From: Anaerovirgula multivorans
GTDB taxonomy: Bacteria > Bacillota > Clostridia > Peptostreptococcales > Natronincolaceae
Assembly: GCF_900188145.1 (NCBI RefSeq)
Contig: NZ_FZOJ01000033.1
Location: forward strand, 1 to 52,352
Direction of reading: 5' to 3'
DNA length: 52,352 nucleotides
Shown here piece by piece: positions 32,835 to 42,069 of this stretch. The notes under the pieces are model-generated. The model saw nothing but the letters and a program-made list of their open reading frames with translations. It made no database searches and had not been told where the DNA came from. Numbering within the stretch: the stretch's first letter is position 1; every line of letters starts with the position of its first letter. Position numbers and translations under genes: made by a program.

Positions 32835-34605
32835 TCGCTCCTATTTGACAGACTTGTTGACACAGACCACAACCTATGCAGCGATGGGGATTGATCAAAG
32901 CAAAGGTTTGACCATTTCCTTCTGTAAGTTCAATAGCAAGACAACCGATTTTTGCACATTTCAGGCAACCTTTACAACGATCAGTTATCTGACATGTTTT
33001 TTTTTCAGATCTACAGCTAAATACCAAACACGGTCTCCGGGCAATAATAACAGCCGGTTTATCATGCTTAAAAGTACTGGTAACACATTTTTCAAACTCT
33101 TCCAGATTGTAAGGATCAACAATTTGAATATCTGCGACACCGATTGCTTCACATATTTTTTCTATGCTCAATCGGTTAACCTCATGACCTAATCCATAGC
33201 CTGATGAAGGATTACCCTGTCCACCGGTCATAGCAACAGTGAAGTTATCCATGATTATCGTAGTTACATTACCTTTGTTATAAACAACATTAATCAGATT
33301 ATTAACTCCAGTGTGCCAAAATTCACCATCACCTGTAATCGCTACAAACTTTTCGTTGTTTTTTGCTGCTTTATTGTATCCGTGTGCAATTCCGATTGAA
33401 GAACCCATACACTGAACAATATCAATCTGTCCAATATGTGGAAGAGCTCCAAGACCTGCACAGCCGATAGCACCAGAGGATTTTATCTGATTTTTGTGAA
33501 GCAGATAAAACAAAAAGAGGTGTGGGCAACCTGGACAATTTGTTGGAATTCTAAAAGGAATCACATTTTTAAAGGGAAATGCACTATCAGGTAATAAGCC
33601 TAGTATTTTTTCGGCTATGATGTCTGATGTAAAGTATAATGCGTATGGAAAACGCGGAAAAATCTCTGAACCTTTAACTGGTATTCCAAGAGCTTTGATT
33701 TCTTTTTCAAGTACTGGTTGAAATCCCTCAATGATGTAGAGTTCATCTACATAATTAGCAAGTTGTCTAATCAATTTTTCCGGCAAAGGATAAGCCATAC
33801 CCACTTTTAAATAGGATGCATTCGGCATTACTTCTTTAGCATAGTAGTAGGACACCCCGCTCGCAATAATTCCTATCTTTTTACTAGCAAGGGTTAGGGT
33901 GTTTACGGAAAAATCGTTACAATCCTGTTTCAATTTATTCCAATATTGTTTAAAATTGTGCCAATATTTTACAAGATCTTTTTCTTTATAATTGCTAAAC
34001 CCAAATCTAATAACATTTGTTACCATTTTTTGTGCACAATAATTGTAGCGAATATGTTCTGATTGTGTGACCGTAAGATCAGGATCAACTTTAATTACAC
34101 TCTTGCTTTTGCTAGTTATCGCATTCATCCGCAAAATAACCGGTATACTGTATTTTTCACTAATTTCGTAACCAAATTTGATAAAACGCCTAGTCTCTTC
34201 ACTATCGGCAGGTTCTAAAACAGGAATTTGTGCTGCAATTCCATAATTTCGACTATCTTGATAATCATCTCCAACAATCCGACCGACATCATCAGCAACC
34301 AAGACAACTATTCCACCATTTATTTTGGTACCAGAGTACTGAAGCAAAGCATCTGCTGCTACATTAAGTCCCAACGTTTTCATCACAACAAAGCTTCTTT
34401 TTCCGTTAAAGGAAGCACCGATTGCAGTTTCCATTGCAGTTTTTTCATTGGTAGACCATTCACAATAAATATCCTCGTATCTCTCAATATATTCCAACAC
34501 CTGACTGCATGGAGCTCCAGGATAACCAGTGGCTACCGATATTCCACTTTCGTAAGCTCCAATCGCCGCAGCTTCATTGCCAGCTACAACCTTTTTTTCT
34601 TCCAT
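32821..34605 (-). CDS. iorA: indolepyruvate ferredoxin oxidoreductase, alpha subunit
   Basis: A 594-residue alpha subunit and first gene of the KASIII operon. The N-terminal pyrimidine domain has GNEAAAIGAYESGISVATGYPG. The TPP motif is GDGEFWHTGVNNLINVVY...MDN, followed by MTGGQGNPSSG. The C-terminus carries two 4Fe-4S clusters (CKGCLKCAKIGC, CIGCGLCQQVCQ). Indole- or phenylpyruvate substrates are typical of the family, giving arylacetyl-CoA, but divergence leaves specificity open. The ATG at 34605 has AGGGG upstream; the frame extends 27 nt further with a weaker start. A leader of about 195 nt separates it from the proposed promoter. Confidence 0.92.
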   Translation of the reverse strand: MEEKKVVAGNEAAAIGAYESGISVATGYPGAPCSQVLEYIERYEDIYCEWSTNEKTAMETAIGASFNGKRSFVVMKTLGLNVAADALLQYSGTKINGGIVVLVADDVGRIVGDDYQDSRNYGIAAQIPVLEPADSEETRRFIKFGYEISEKYSIPVILRMNAITSKSKSVIKVDPDLTVTQSEHIRYNYCAQKMVTNVIRFGFSNYKEKDLVKYWHNFKQYWNKLKQDCNDFSVNTLTLASKKIGIIASGVSYYYAKEVMPNASYLKVGMAYPLPEKLIRQLANYVDELYIIEGFQPVLEKEIKALGIPVKGSEIFPRFPYALYFTSDIIAEKILGLLPDSAFPFKNVIPFRIPTNCPGCPHLFLFYLLHKNQIKSSGAIGCAGLGALPHIGQIDIVQCMGSSIGIAHGYNKAAKNNEKFVAITGDGEFWHTGVNNLINVVYNKGNVTTIIMDNFTVAMTGGQGNPSSGYGLGHEVNRLSIEKICEAIGVADIQIVDPYNLEEFEKCVTSTFKHDKPAVIIARRPCLVFSCRSEKKTCQITDRCKGCLKCAKIGCLAIELTEGNGQTFALINPHRCIGCGLCQQVCQIGAIEYA

Positions 34606-34799
34606 ACTTTCACCCCTATTCCCTGTTTTCACTCCGCAGAGATCTTTTGAAATTTTTATCCAAGGAGGCTATATCAGAAATTCATTCACTTAACAAAAAA
34701 CTTTCGATTCTCTAAGGTAAGCATGATGTACCTTTTACTCACACACCTTAAATTTATATCCTGTGAATTTTTAACCAATTATTTACTTCTCACTATATA

Positions 34800-34828
34800 C
34801 AAGCAACTTTTGGGTTCAAAATGTAAAC
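34800..34828 (-). promoter_or_regulatory. proposed alternative-sigma promoter of the iorA-KASIII operon
   Basis: On the minus strand GTTTACA, 14 bp, GTTGCTTG. The same 29-bp pattern (22 of 29 identical, same spacing) lies before the sigma gene at 35630-35658. TTTACA equals the -35 of TcdR-class sigma promoters. The left part also forms the inverted repeat GGGTT/AACCC. Found by eye; no expression data. Confidence 0.6.
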
Positions 34829-34992
34829 CCCCCTTGAATAAAAAAAATAATTTTTTTCTATCTCGAATAAGAAATCTGATAAAATCTAGATTCTAAGCTT
34901 CTTTATTTTGAAAAAAATTCTTAATTTCTGATAGATCTTCCTTAATCTCTTCTAGCAGATTTAGTTTTTCAATTAAATTAGATATAATATTT

Positions 34993-35586
34993 TCATACTA
35001 AAGCTCTCTTTACCCTTGGTTGAGCATTAACTCTATCATCTTTTCTTTCAATTGATTCGCATCTATCCTCTATAAAAACTCTTCTTAAGTTATCTAAAGC
35101 TCTATTTTTAGTTCTATTAACAGCTTGTCTACTAATTCCTAGTATTTTGGCTATATCTTTTTCTGAAAAGTCTTGTATAAACTCCAAAATAATAACATCC
35201 TGTTGCCGTTTCACTAAGGATTGAATCAATATAGATATCAAAGCAATATTCTCTATATCCCCTATGGTTTGATCTGATATTATCTCATAGTTTATTTCCA
35301 CGAACTCCTTAAACTTACTTTTATGTTTCTTAAACAAATTTAAAGTTCTTTTCTTTAAATGCATGTGTATATATTTAGCAATTTGCTTATGCGTTGAATA
35401 CTTAAATATTTTCATATCAATGGTTTTTATTAGTATTAAAAGCTCAATGATTAAATCGATTTCTGCTTCTTCATAGTGTAAACACTTGCTTAGTTTTTTC
35501 AAGGTAGCATCAAAATCTTTTATTATTTCATAGGTAGCATCCTTATCATTTTCCTTTGCTCTTTTTAATAGATCGTATAATTCCAT
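34993..35586 (-). CDS. alternative RNA polymerase sigma factor (TcdR/UviA or SigO-like)
   Basis: A 197-residue sigma-70-type protein. The N-terminal half is helical, with a region-2-like segment (about 20-95). Region 4 is LVKRQQDVIILEFIQDFSEKDIAKILGISRQAVNRTKNRALDNLRRVF, a clear sigma-70 helix-turn-helix. Size and layout resemble TcdR/BotR/UviA or B. subtilis SigO; the exact group is unsure. No anti-sigma gene is adjacent. It shares a promoter motif with iorA and lies upstream on the same strand, so it probably autoregulates and drives the KASIII operon. Confidence 0.82.
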   Translation of the reverse strand: MELYDLLKRAKENDKDATYEIIKDFDATLKKLSKCLHYEEAEIDLIIELLILIKTIDMKIFKYSTHKQIAKYIHMHLKKRTLNLFKKHKSKFKEFVEINYEIISDQTIGDIENIALISILIQSLVKRQQDVIILEFIQDFSEKDIAKILGISRQAVNRTKNRALDNLRRVFIEDRCESIERKDDRVNAQPRVKRALV

Positions 35587-35629
35587 ATAAATCCCCCTTT
35601 TGTTAAAAAATTATTAATATATACTATCC

Positions 35630-35658
35630 CAAGCAACCTTATGGTGGAATTTGTAAAC
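35630..35658 (-). promoter_or_regulatory. proposed autoregulated promoter of the sigma gene
   Basis: On the minus strand GTTTACA, 14 bp, GTTGCTTG, 44 nt before the sigma ATG (AAAGGGGG ribosome site). It matches 34800-34828 at 22 of 29 positions with identical spacing. Confidence 0.6.
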
Positions 35659-35666
35659 GTCTGTAA

Positions 35667-35696
35667 TTCGTCTTTTTTTGACGAATTTTGCTAACG
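35667..35696. promoter_or_regulatory. inverted repeat upstream of the sigma promoter
   Basis: The perfect 8-bp repeat AATTCGTC/GACGAATT with a T7 loop lies directly upstream of the -35, in the position of an activator or repressor site. It could also act as a weak hairpin. The rest of 35700-36319 is AT-rich and shows no recognisable gene. Confidence 0.4.
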
Positions 35697-36319
35697 TTGT
35701 TGAAAACTGGTGTATAGGAGAGAAATTTTTTTAAAAAGTTAGATTTTGTAGAATGCACCTTCCCTTACATCATGAAGCACTGCACATATTTTCTCAATTT
35801 CATTATAATCTCCCTTCAATTTTGTAAATTGTATATATATAATTGGTGATATCTAATTAATAAATTGACATTATAATATACATAAAGATGTAGTATTTTA
35901 CCACATTTTCATTAAACTAATTATCTTAATATTATATATAGTTATTTATCGTATTTTATGGATATATATAAAAAAAAACGGTCAAGGAGACATCGAATCA
36001 CCTCAACCAGTATCTCAATCCTTTATTCAATTTGACGTTCTATCTCTGTCTCATCAAATAACATTACATTATCTATTATAGAAAGATGGCTTTCTTCTAA
36101 TATAATATTGTGGAACTTCACCGTTGTTTTCCGTTCTCTTCTTCGAAAGAAAATCTACCGTGTAAATCTTTTGAAACAGGGCATCTCCTCTTCTTTCTAG
36201 TTCCAATTGCTATTCGATTTGCAATCTAAAACTTATTTACTGGTAAAAAACCACTCATCGGCTTACTTCTTTTTTATTTATCCTTCTTAGTCCTACCAAA
36301 AATATCTAAATATAAAAAA

Positions 36320-36352
36320 AAGAGGCCGGGCATATTTACCCAAACCTCTTCA
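36320..36352 (-). terminator. terminator downstream of serS
   Basis: On the minus strand AAGAGG, an inner GGG/CCC pair and CCTCTT form a hairpin, followed by a run of T. It ends the serS transcript after the SymE-like remnant. Confidence 0.85.
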
Positions 36353-36354
36353 CG

Positions 36355-36516
36355 TTACTTTCGCTTCTTATTTTCTACTGATTTCTGTTGTACTATTTCC
36401 TGTTCAGGGGTAATTACTGATATAATCAAATGCCTGTACCCTTCTTCTACTAAAACCTTTTGTCCTATCCTAAAACCCAACTTCCCCAACCACTTGCTAT
36501 TTAGAGGGAGATATTC
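36355..36516 (-). pseudogene. SymE-like (AbrB-fold) remnant without a start codon
   Basis: An open frame of 53 residues directly after serS reads LPLNSKWLGKLGFRIGQKV then VEEGYRHLIISV, matching the core of SymE-family toxin-like proteins (L-x-G-K-W-L-x-x-x-G-F-x-I-G). About 20 N-terminal residues and any ATG/GTG/TTG are missing. A perfect 9-bp hairpin (36503-36523) sits where the start should be. Either a decayed gene or one with a non-standard start. Confidence 0.4.
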
Positions 36517-36524
36517 TCCCTCTA

Positions 36525-37802
<1,278 letters not shown>

Positions 37803-37835
37803 TTATTTTAACCTCCTTTATATAAAATTGAAATC

Positions 37836-38085
37836 AAAAAAAGCCCTCACCCCTGTAAAGGGACGAAAGCTTTTATTCCGCGTTGCCACCCTAGTTGATT
37901 AGTATCTACTAACCCTCTCTCAAGCATTTAACGGTTGCAAACCGATAGTACCTACTATTCTTCAGTACATGGCTCTAAGATGGATTCAACAGTCGACTTT
38001 ATCGGTTTACACCCACCACCGATTCTCTGAAAAAGCTACCTGTTTACTATTTCTTTTCCTTGCCTTTATTAGTATTCATATTTTG
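37836..38085 (-). promoter_or_regulatory. T-box riboswitch, serine specifier
   Basis: The antiterminator core AGGGTGGCAACGCGG is present on the minus strand. The terminator hairpin follows (CCCTTTACAGGGG with a long T-run at 37836-37842). Stem I contains GAATCCATC, giving specifier codon UCC (Ser). It controls serS by sensing tRNA-Ser(GGA), which is encoded in this window at 10055-10143. Confidence 0.95.
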
Positions 38086-38090
38086 AAATT

Positions 38091-38119
38091 AGTTTATCAT
38101 AGTTTTTAACTGTTTTCAA
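38091..38119 (-). promoter_or_regulatory. promoter of serS T-box leader
   Basis: On the minus strand TTGAAA (38114-38119), 17 bp and TAAACT (38091-38096). Confidence 0.8.
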
Positions 38120-38191
38120 TGGTTTTTGTTATGATAACATTTATATTATGCTATTATTCCTTGATGATAAATATCTATTCATTCTTTGTTT

Positions 38192-39361
38192 CTATTTTTC
38201 TTTACTTAAAAAGTCAATGGCATACTGTGCATAAAGAGCAGCTCCTATTTCTAATGCATCTTCATCAATATTAAATCTTCCATGATGATGAGGATAATTA
38301 GCTGCTTTTTCTTCATTCCTAGCACCAACAAAAGCTATAATTCCAGGGGTCTTTTCCAAATACATTGCAAAATCTTCTCCACCTGTGACTTTTTCCATCT
38401 TTTCAATAGCTTCTTTTCCAAACAATTTCTCAACTGATTTGCAAGCTATTTCAGAACATTCCTTATCGTTGATGACAGGAGGTGTACCAAAAGTGTACTC
38501 TAATGAACCTTCAGCACGATAACTTTTAGCTGTATTGACGATAATTCTTTCTAAGATGCTGGAGAACTTTTCTCTTAATTCAAGATTAAAACACCTTGTG
38601 GTTCCTTCTAAAATAGCTTCGTTTGAAATTACATTAAATCTTGTACCTGAATGGAAGCTGCCTACACTTACTACAGCTGACTCTAAAGGACTAATTTCTC
38701 TACTAACAACCGATTGTAAATCCATGACAATAGCAGAAGCTGCTACAACAGCATCTATTCCTTGATGTGGTAAAGACCCATGACCTCCTAATCCCTTGAC
38801 ATAGATTTTAAATAAATCTGCTGATGCCATTCTGGGTCCTTCTTCTATAGAGATTTTTCCCACTTCTACATCACTCCAAAGATGGATACCAAATACACTA
38901 TCTACTCCCTCCATGACACCTTCTTCTATCATCTTTCTTGCTCCTTGAGCCAGTTCTTCTGCTGGTTGAAAGAATAGTTTTATACTCCCTTCAATATCTT
39001 TCTTCATATCTTTTAAAATTTTTGCCGCTGTTAATAGCATGGCAGTATGCCCATCATGACCACAAGCATGCATAATACCTTCATTTGTTGACTTATAGGA
39101 AACTTCATTATATTCCTCTACTTGAAGAGCATCCATATCCGCCCTAAGTGCTACAGTTTTTCCTTTGTTTTCTCCCTCTATAGTTGCAACAACTCCTGTT
39201 CTAGCCACTACATCAAAAGGTATCTCCATTTTCTTTAGTTCTTCTTGTATTCTTTTAGAAGTCCTTATCTCCTCCCAACTTGCCTCGGGATACATATGAA
39301 ATTCTCTTCTCATATCTATCGCATATTCTTTATATTTTTTTGCTAAATCTTTAATCTTCAT
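38192..39361 (-). CDS. M20 family amidohydrolase (IAA-amino acid/hippurate hydrolase type)
   Basis: A 389-residue metal-dependent amidohydrolase of peptidase family M20D. Metal-binding HACGHDGHTAMLL and EEL (PAEELAQGA), dimerisation lid (VKGLGGHGSLPHQG), and the C-terminal TGGEDFAMYLE are all present. Such enzymes release an amino acid or aromatic acid from N-acyl conjugates. It overlaps the preceding M20 gene by 11 nt, in an operon with a transporter under sigma-54 control. Confidence 0.93.
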   Translation of the reverse strand: MKIKDLAKKYKEYAIDMRREFHMYPEASWEEIRTSKRIQEELKKMEIPFDVVARTGVVATIEGENKGKTVALRADMDALQVEEYNEVSYKSTNEGIMHACGHDGHTAMLLTAAKILKDMKKDIEGSIKLFFQPAEELAQGARKMIEEGVMEGVDSVFGIHLWSDVEVGKISIEEGPRMASADLFKIYVKGLGGHGSLPHQGIDAVVAASAIVMDLQSVVSREISPLESAVVSVGSFHSGTRFNVISNEAILEGTTRCFNLELREKFSSILERIIVNTAKSYRAEGSLEYTFGTPPVINDKECSEIACKSVEKLFGKEAIEKMEKVTGGEDFAMYLEKTPGIIAFVGARNEEKAANYPHHHGRFNIDEDALEIGAALYAQYAIDFLSKEK

Positions 39362-40601
39362 TTTTTACTACCTCCGCAACATCTAATATTGTATGATAAA
39401 CTAACTCTATACCCTTTTGTAAATCTTTATATCCTGTCCATTCTTCAGGACAATGACTTCTTCCATCTTTGCTAGGAACAAAAACTAATCCTACTTTTGT
39501 AATTTCAGCCATCATCATGGCATCATGTCCTGCTCCGCTTAACATATCTACTTTGGAAAACCCTAATTTTTTACAGTTTTTATTGAATTTCTTAATAATA
39601 TCTTCATCTAATTTTACTGGAGATACTCTGAGTTTTTCTGCATTTGTATAACAAATCCTTTTCTCTTTAGCTTCTTTTTTTAGAGCATCAATGATATCTT
39701 TGATTACCTGATCTATGGAATTTTCATCTTTTGAACGAATATCTATTGTGAACTTTACTTCCCCTGGTACAATATTGGTAGCCCCTGGCAAAACCTCTAA
39801 AACCCCTACCGTAGCTACGGTGCCTTTTTCTGCTTTTTTAGCTATATTACTGATTTGGCTAATAACAGTAGCTGCAGCATCTAAGGCATCTCTTCTCATG
39901 TTCATTGGAGTAGTTCCTGCATGATCTGGTCTTCCCTTTATAATAACTTCTAAATGTCGTATACCTACAATACATTCAACAATTCCAACATCCTTCACAT
40001 TGTGTTCTAATACGGGTCCCTGTTCAATGTGTAATTCAAAAAAGGCTTTTGTTCTCTCTGGTTTTCTAATGGCTTCTTGAATTTTATCAGGATCAAAACC
40101 AAAATTCTTCATAGCTTCAGCAATCGAAATTCCTTCAACATCTTTATGTTGATCTAATTCATTCCTTGTAAGCTTTCCCACCATTCCTCTACTGCCAAAC
40201 AATCCAATCCCAAACCTTCCACCTTCTTCTTCAATTAAAGCAAGAAACTCAATAGGATACTTTACTTGTACATTGTTATCCTTCATAGTTCTAGCAATTT
40301 CTAGTGCCATTGAAACTCCTGCTGGTCCGTCAAAATTTCCTCCATTTTTAACAGAATCATAATGGGAGCCTACCATAATAATGGAAGCATCTTTATCTTT
40401 TCCTTCTAATCTTCCTACAACAGTTCCAACAGCATCCTCATATACATATAGACCAGCTTTTCTCATTTCCTCTTTAATATATTCCCGTGCCAATCTATCT
40501 TCTTTTGTAAAGGAAAACCTTGTTAAACCACAGTCAGGTGTTGCATTAAATTTAGATAAGTTTTCTATATCTTTTTGTATTCTTTTTAAGTTGGTCTTCA
40601 T
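39351..40601 (-). CDS. M20 family Zn-dependent hydrolase (N-carbamoyl-amino acid/allantoate amidohydrolase type)
   Basis: A 416-residue enzyme. GSHYDSVKNGGNFDGPAGVSMALE supplies the first metal ligands, and EEEGGRF the bridging Glu. It also shows HIEQGPVLE, GRPDHAGTTPMNMRRDAL, and SGAGHDAMMMA. This matches HyuC/AllC-type amidohydrolases that open N-carbamoyl or ureido groups. With the second M20 enzyme and a transporter it probably serves uptake and breakdown of an N-substituted amino acid. Confidence 0.92.
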   Translation of the reverse strand: MKTNLKRIQKDIENLSKFNATPDCGLTRFSFTKEDRLAREYIKEEMRKAGLYVYEDAVGTVVGRLEGKDKDASIIMVGSHYDSVKNGGNFDGPAGVSMALEIARTMKDNNVQVKYPIEFLALIEEEGGRFGIGLFGSRGMVGKLTRNELDQHKDVEGISIAEAMKNFGFDPDKIQEAIRKPERTKAFFELHIEQGPVLEHNVKDVGIVECIVGIRHLEVIIKGRPDHAGTTPMNMRRDALDAAATVISQISNIAKKAEKGTVATVGVLEVLPGATNIVPGEVKFTIDIRSKDENSIDQVIKDIIDALKKEAKEKRICYTNAEKLRVSPVKLDEDIIKKFNKNCKKLGFSKVDMLSGAGHDAMMMAEITKVGLVFVPSKDGRSHCPEEWTGYKDLQKGIELVYHTILDVAEVVKNED

Positions 40602-40637
40602 TATGCTCCCCCTAATGTATGTAATTTTTTATATTGA

Positions 40638-41831
40638 CTAAAGAAAATTAATAAATATTCCCGCTACCAAAACAGATACAATTGTAACGGTGGTAAATCC
40701 ACCCACTAGCATTTTAGGAAGCATTTCATCCATTAAATAATCAAATTCTTCAGGTGTTTCAGCTAAAGCCTTTGAAGCTTCTTCTGTTAACACATAGTTT
40801 GGAGGAAATCCATATAATGCTGTTAAGGCAACCGCAAATGCCATTTCCTTGGAAAAACCTAATTTTTTCCCCACCAATGTAGACATCACCCCCATACCAG
40901 AAACCCCTAAAATAATAATACATCCTAAAGGAACAACAATTTCACTCAACATTTTTGGTGTAGCTTGAGCTAATTGGGCAAATATATAGGCCATTAATCC
41001 TGTCATTAGCCATCCAAAGGAACCCGATAGATTTAGTGGTTTTCTCTCTAGGAAGCCTATCTCTGAAGCAATAACACCAAAGATTAAACAGACCACATAT
41101 TTTGATACAACTTCATTGGTAATATTAGCAAAACCCACTGCCATCCAAGCCACAATACCTAATTTTGCAAGATACATATAAGTTGTTCTATATTTTTCTG
41201 GTGTTTCAGGAAATATTCTAAATTTACTTTTAGAAACCTCAACGGTTGCAGCCATTTCTGCTTTTGCTTTATCTTTGATCTTTACTTTTCCACCTCTATA
41301 CAATCCTATCAACCGTCTTCCTTCTTTTTTTAAACAGTGGGCTGTGATAGGATATCCAACAAACCCCTGCATAACATACATAACAATAGCTAATACCGCT
41401 AATTCCTGTAATCCTTTTGCTGCCGCTGCATCCGACATAATAATAGCTGCTACAATTCCTCCTGTAAGAGGTGGTGTAGCAATCATTACGGTTTCCCATC
41501 CAAATAATAATCTTCCTACTGTTAAAGTAGCTATACAGATACCAAGGATTCCTGCTAAAGCTATGGTAATCGTCTTCCATTGAGCCAGAAGCTCATTAAT
41601 ACTCATCATGGTTCCCATATGGGTAATCAATAAATACATTGCCAATAGAGCAAAGGGCATCCCTAAACTAGAAATATTGATTAAGTCCTTAGGAAAAATT
41701 GTCCAAAATCCAATTAAAAATATCACTGCTGATACAAACACTGATGGTATAAATGCCTTTGTTCTAGTAGAGATCACATCTCCAATAACTAATACTACCA
41801 ATACAATACAGAAAGCTGTAATAGTACTCAT
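40638..41831 (-). CDS. multi-pass membrane transporter, family not recognised
   Basis: A 397-residue protein with about 10-11 hydrophobic helices and a long cytoplasmic loop in the middle (KKEGRRLIGLYRGGKVKIKDKAKAEMAA). Glycine-rich TPPLTGGIVAAIIMSDAAAAKG in the first half and GVSGMGVMSTLVGKKLGFSKEMAFAVALTALYGFPPNYVLTEEA in the second suggest a two-repeat secondary transporter. The downstream M20 hydrolases imply an N-acyl or N-carbamoyl amino acid substrate. The ATG with AGGAGG 7 nt upstream is chosen. Confidence 0.75.
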   Translation of the reverse strand: MSTITAFCIVLVVLVIGDVISTRTKAFIPSVFVSAVIFLIGFWTIFPKDLINISSLGMPFALLAMYLLITHMGTMMSINELLAQWKTITIALAGILGICIATLTVGRLLFGWETVMIATPPLTGGIVAAIIMSDAAAAKGLQELAVLAIVMYVMQGFVGYPITAHCLKKEGRRLIGLYRGGKVKIKDKAKAEMAATVEVSKSKFRIFPETPEKYRTTYMYLAKLGIVAWMAVGFANITNEVVSKYVVCLIFGVIASEIGFLERKPLNLSGSFGWLMTGLMAYIFAQLAQATPKMLSEIVVPLGCIIILGVSGMGVMSTLVGKKLGFSKEMAFAVALTALYGFPPNYVLTEEASKALAETPEEFDYLMDEMLPKMLVGGFTTVTIVSVLVAGIFINFL

Positions 41832-41911
41832 TCTCATTCCTCCTCATTTTCATAACATTAAATAGCATTCATTTTTAATAATTAAATGTTTTAAAAACTT
41901 TTTTAATATTA

Positions 41912-41928
41912 AGCAATTTCTATACCAG
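41912..41928 (-). promoter_or_regulatory. sigma-54 (-24/-12) promoter
   Basis: On the minus strand CTGGTATAGAAATTGCT carries GG and GC exactly 10 bp apart, the hallmark of a sigma-54 promoter. It lies 81 nt before the transporter gene and just downstream of a sigma-54 activator gene. Confidence 0.85.
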
Positions 41929-42021
41929 TTTTCAATTCATAAAACAATTTTATTAAAACCTTGATAAACCTCATAAAAAGACTCCCCAAAATAAACTCAA
42001 AATTTTTTAGAACCTATTTTT

Positions 42022-42069
42022 CAAAAAAGCGATGATACATATCATCACTTTTTGATATATATCATCGCT
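42022..42069 (-). terminator. terminator of the activator gene, possibly also an enhancer site
   Basis: On the minus strand GCGATGATA and TATCATCGC pair and are followed by TTTTTT. Inside lies a second palindrome, GATGATATGTATCATC. It is about 100 bp upstream of the sigma-54 promoter, the usual distance for an activator-binding site, so it may do both jobs. Confidence 0.7.

Noticed and set aside
34812..34830. GGGTT...AACCC inverted repeat as a repressor site before iorA
   Set aside because: It overlaps the shared sigma motif and is not present at the sigma gene's own promoter, so it may be chance; kept only as a remark.
34893..34996. Coiled-coil-like frame after the sigma gene (NLIEKLNLLEEIKEDLSEI)
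   Set aside because: No start codon in frame after the preceding stop and no ribosome site. It might be a decayed small gene but cannot be supported.
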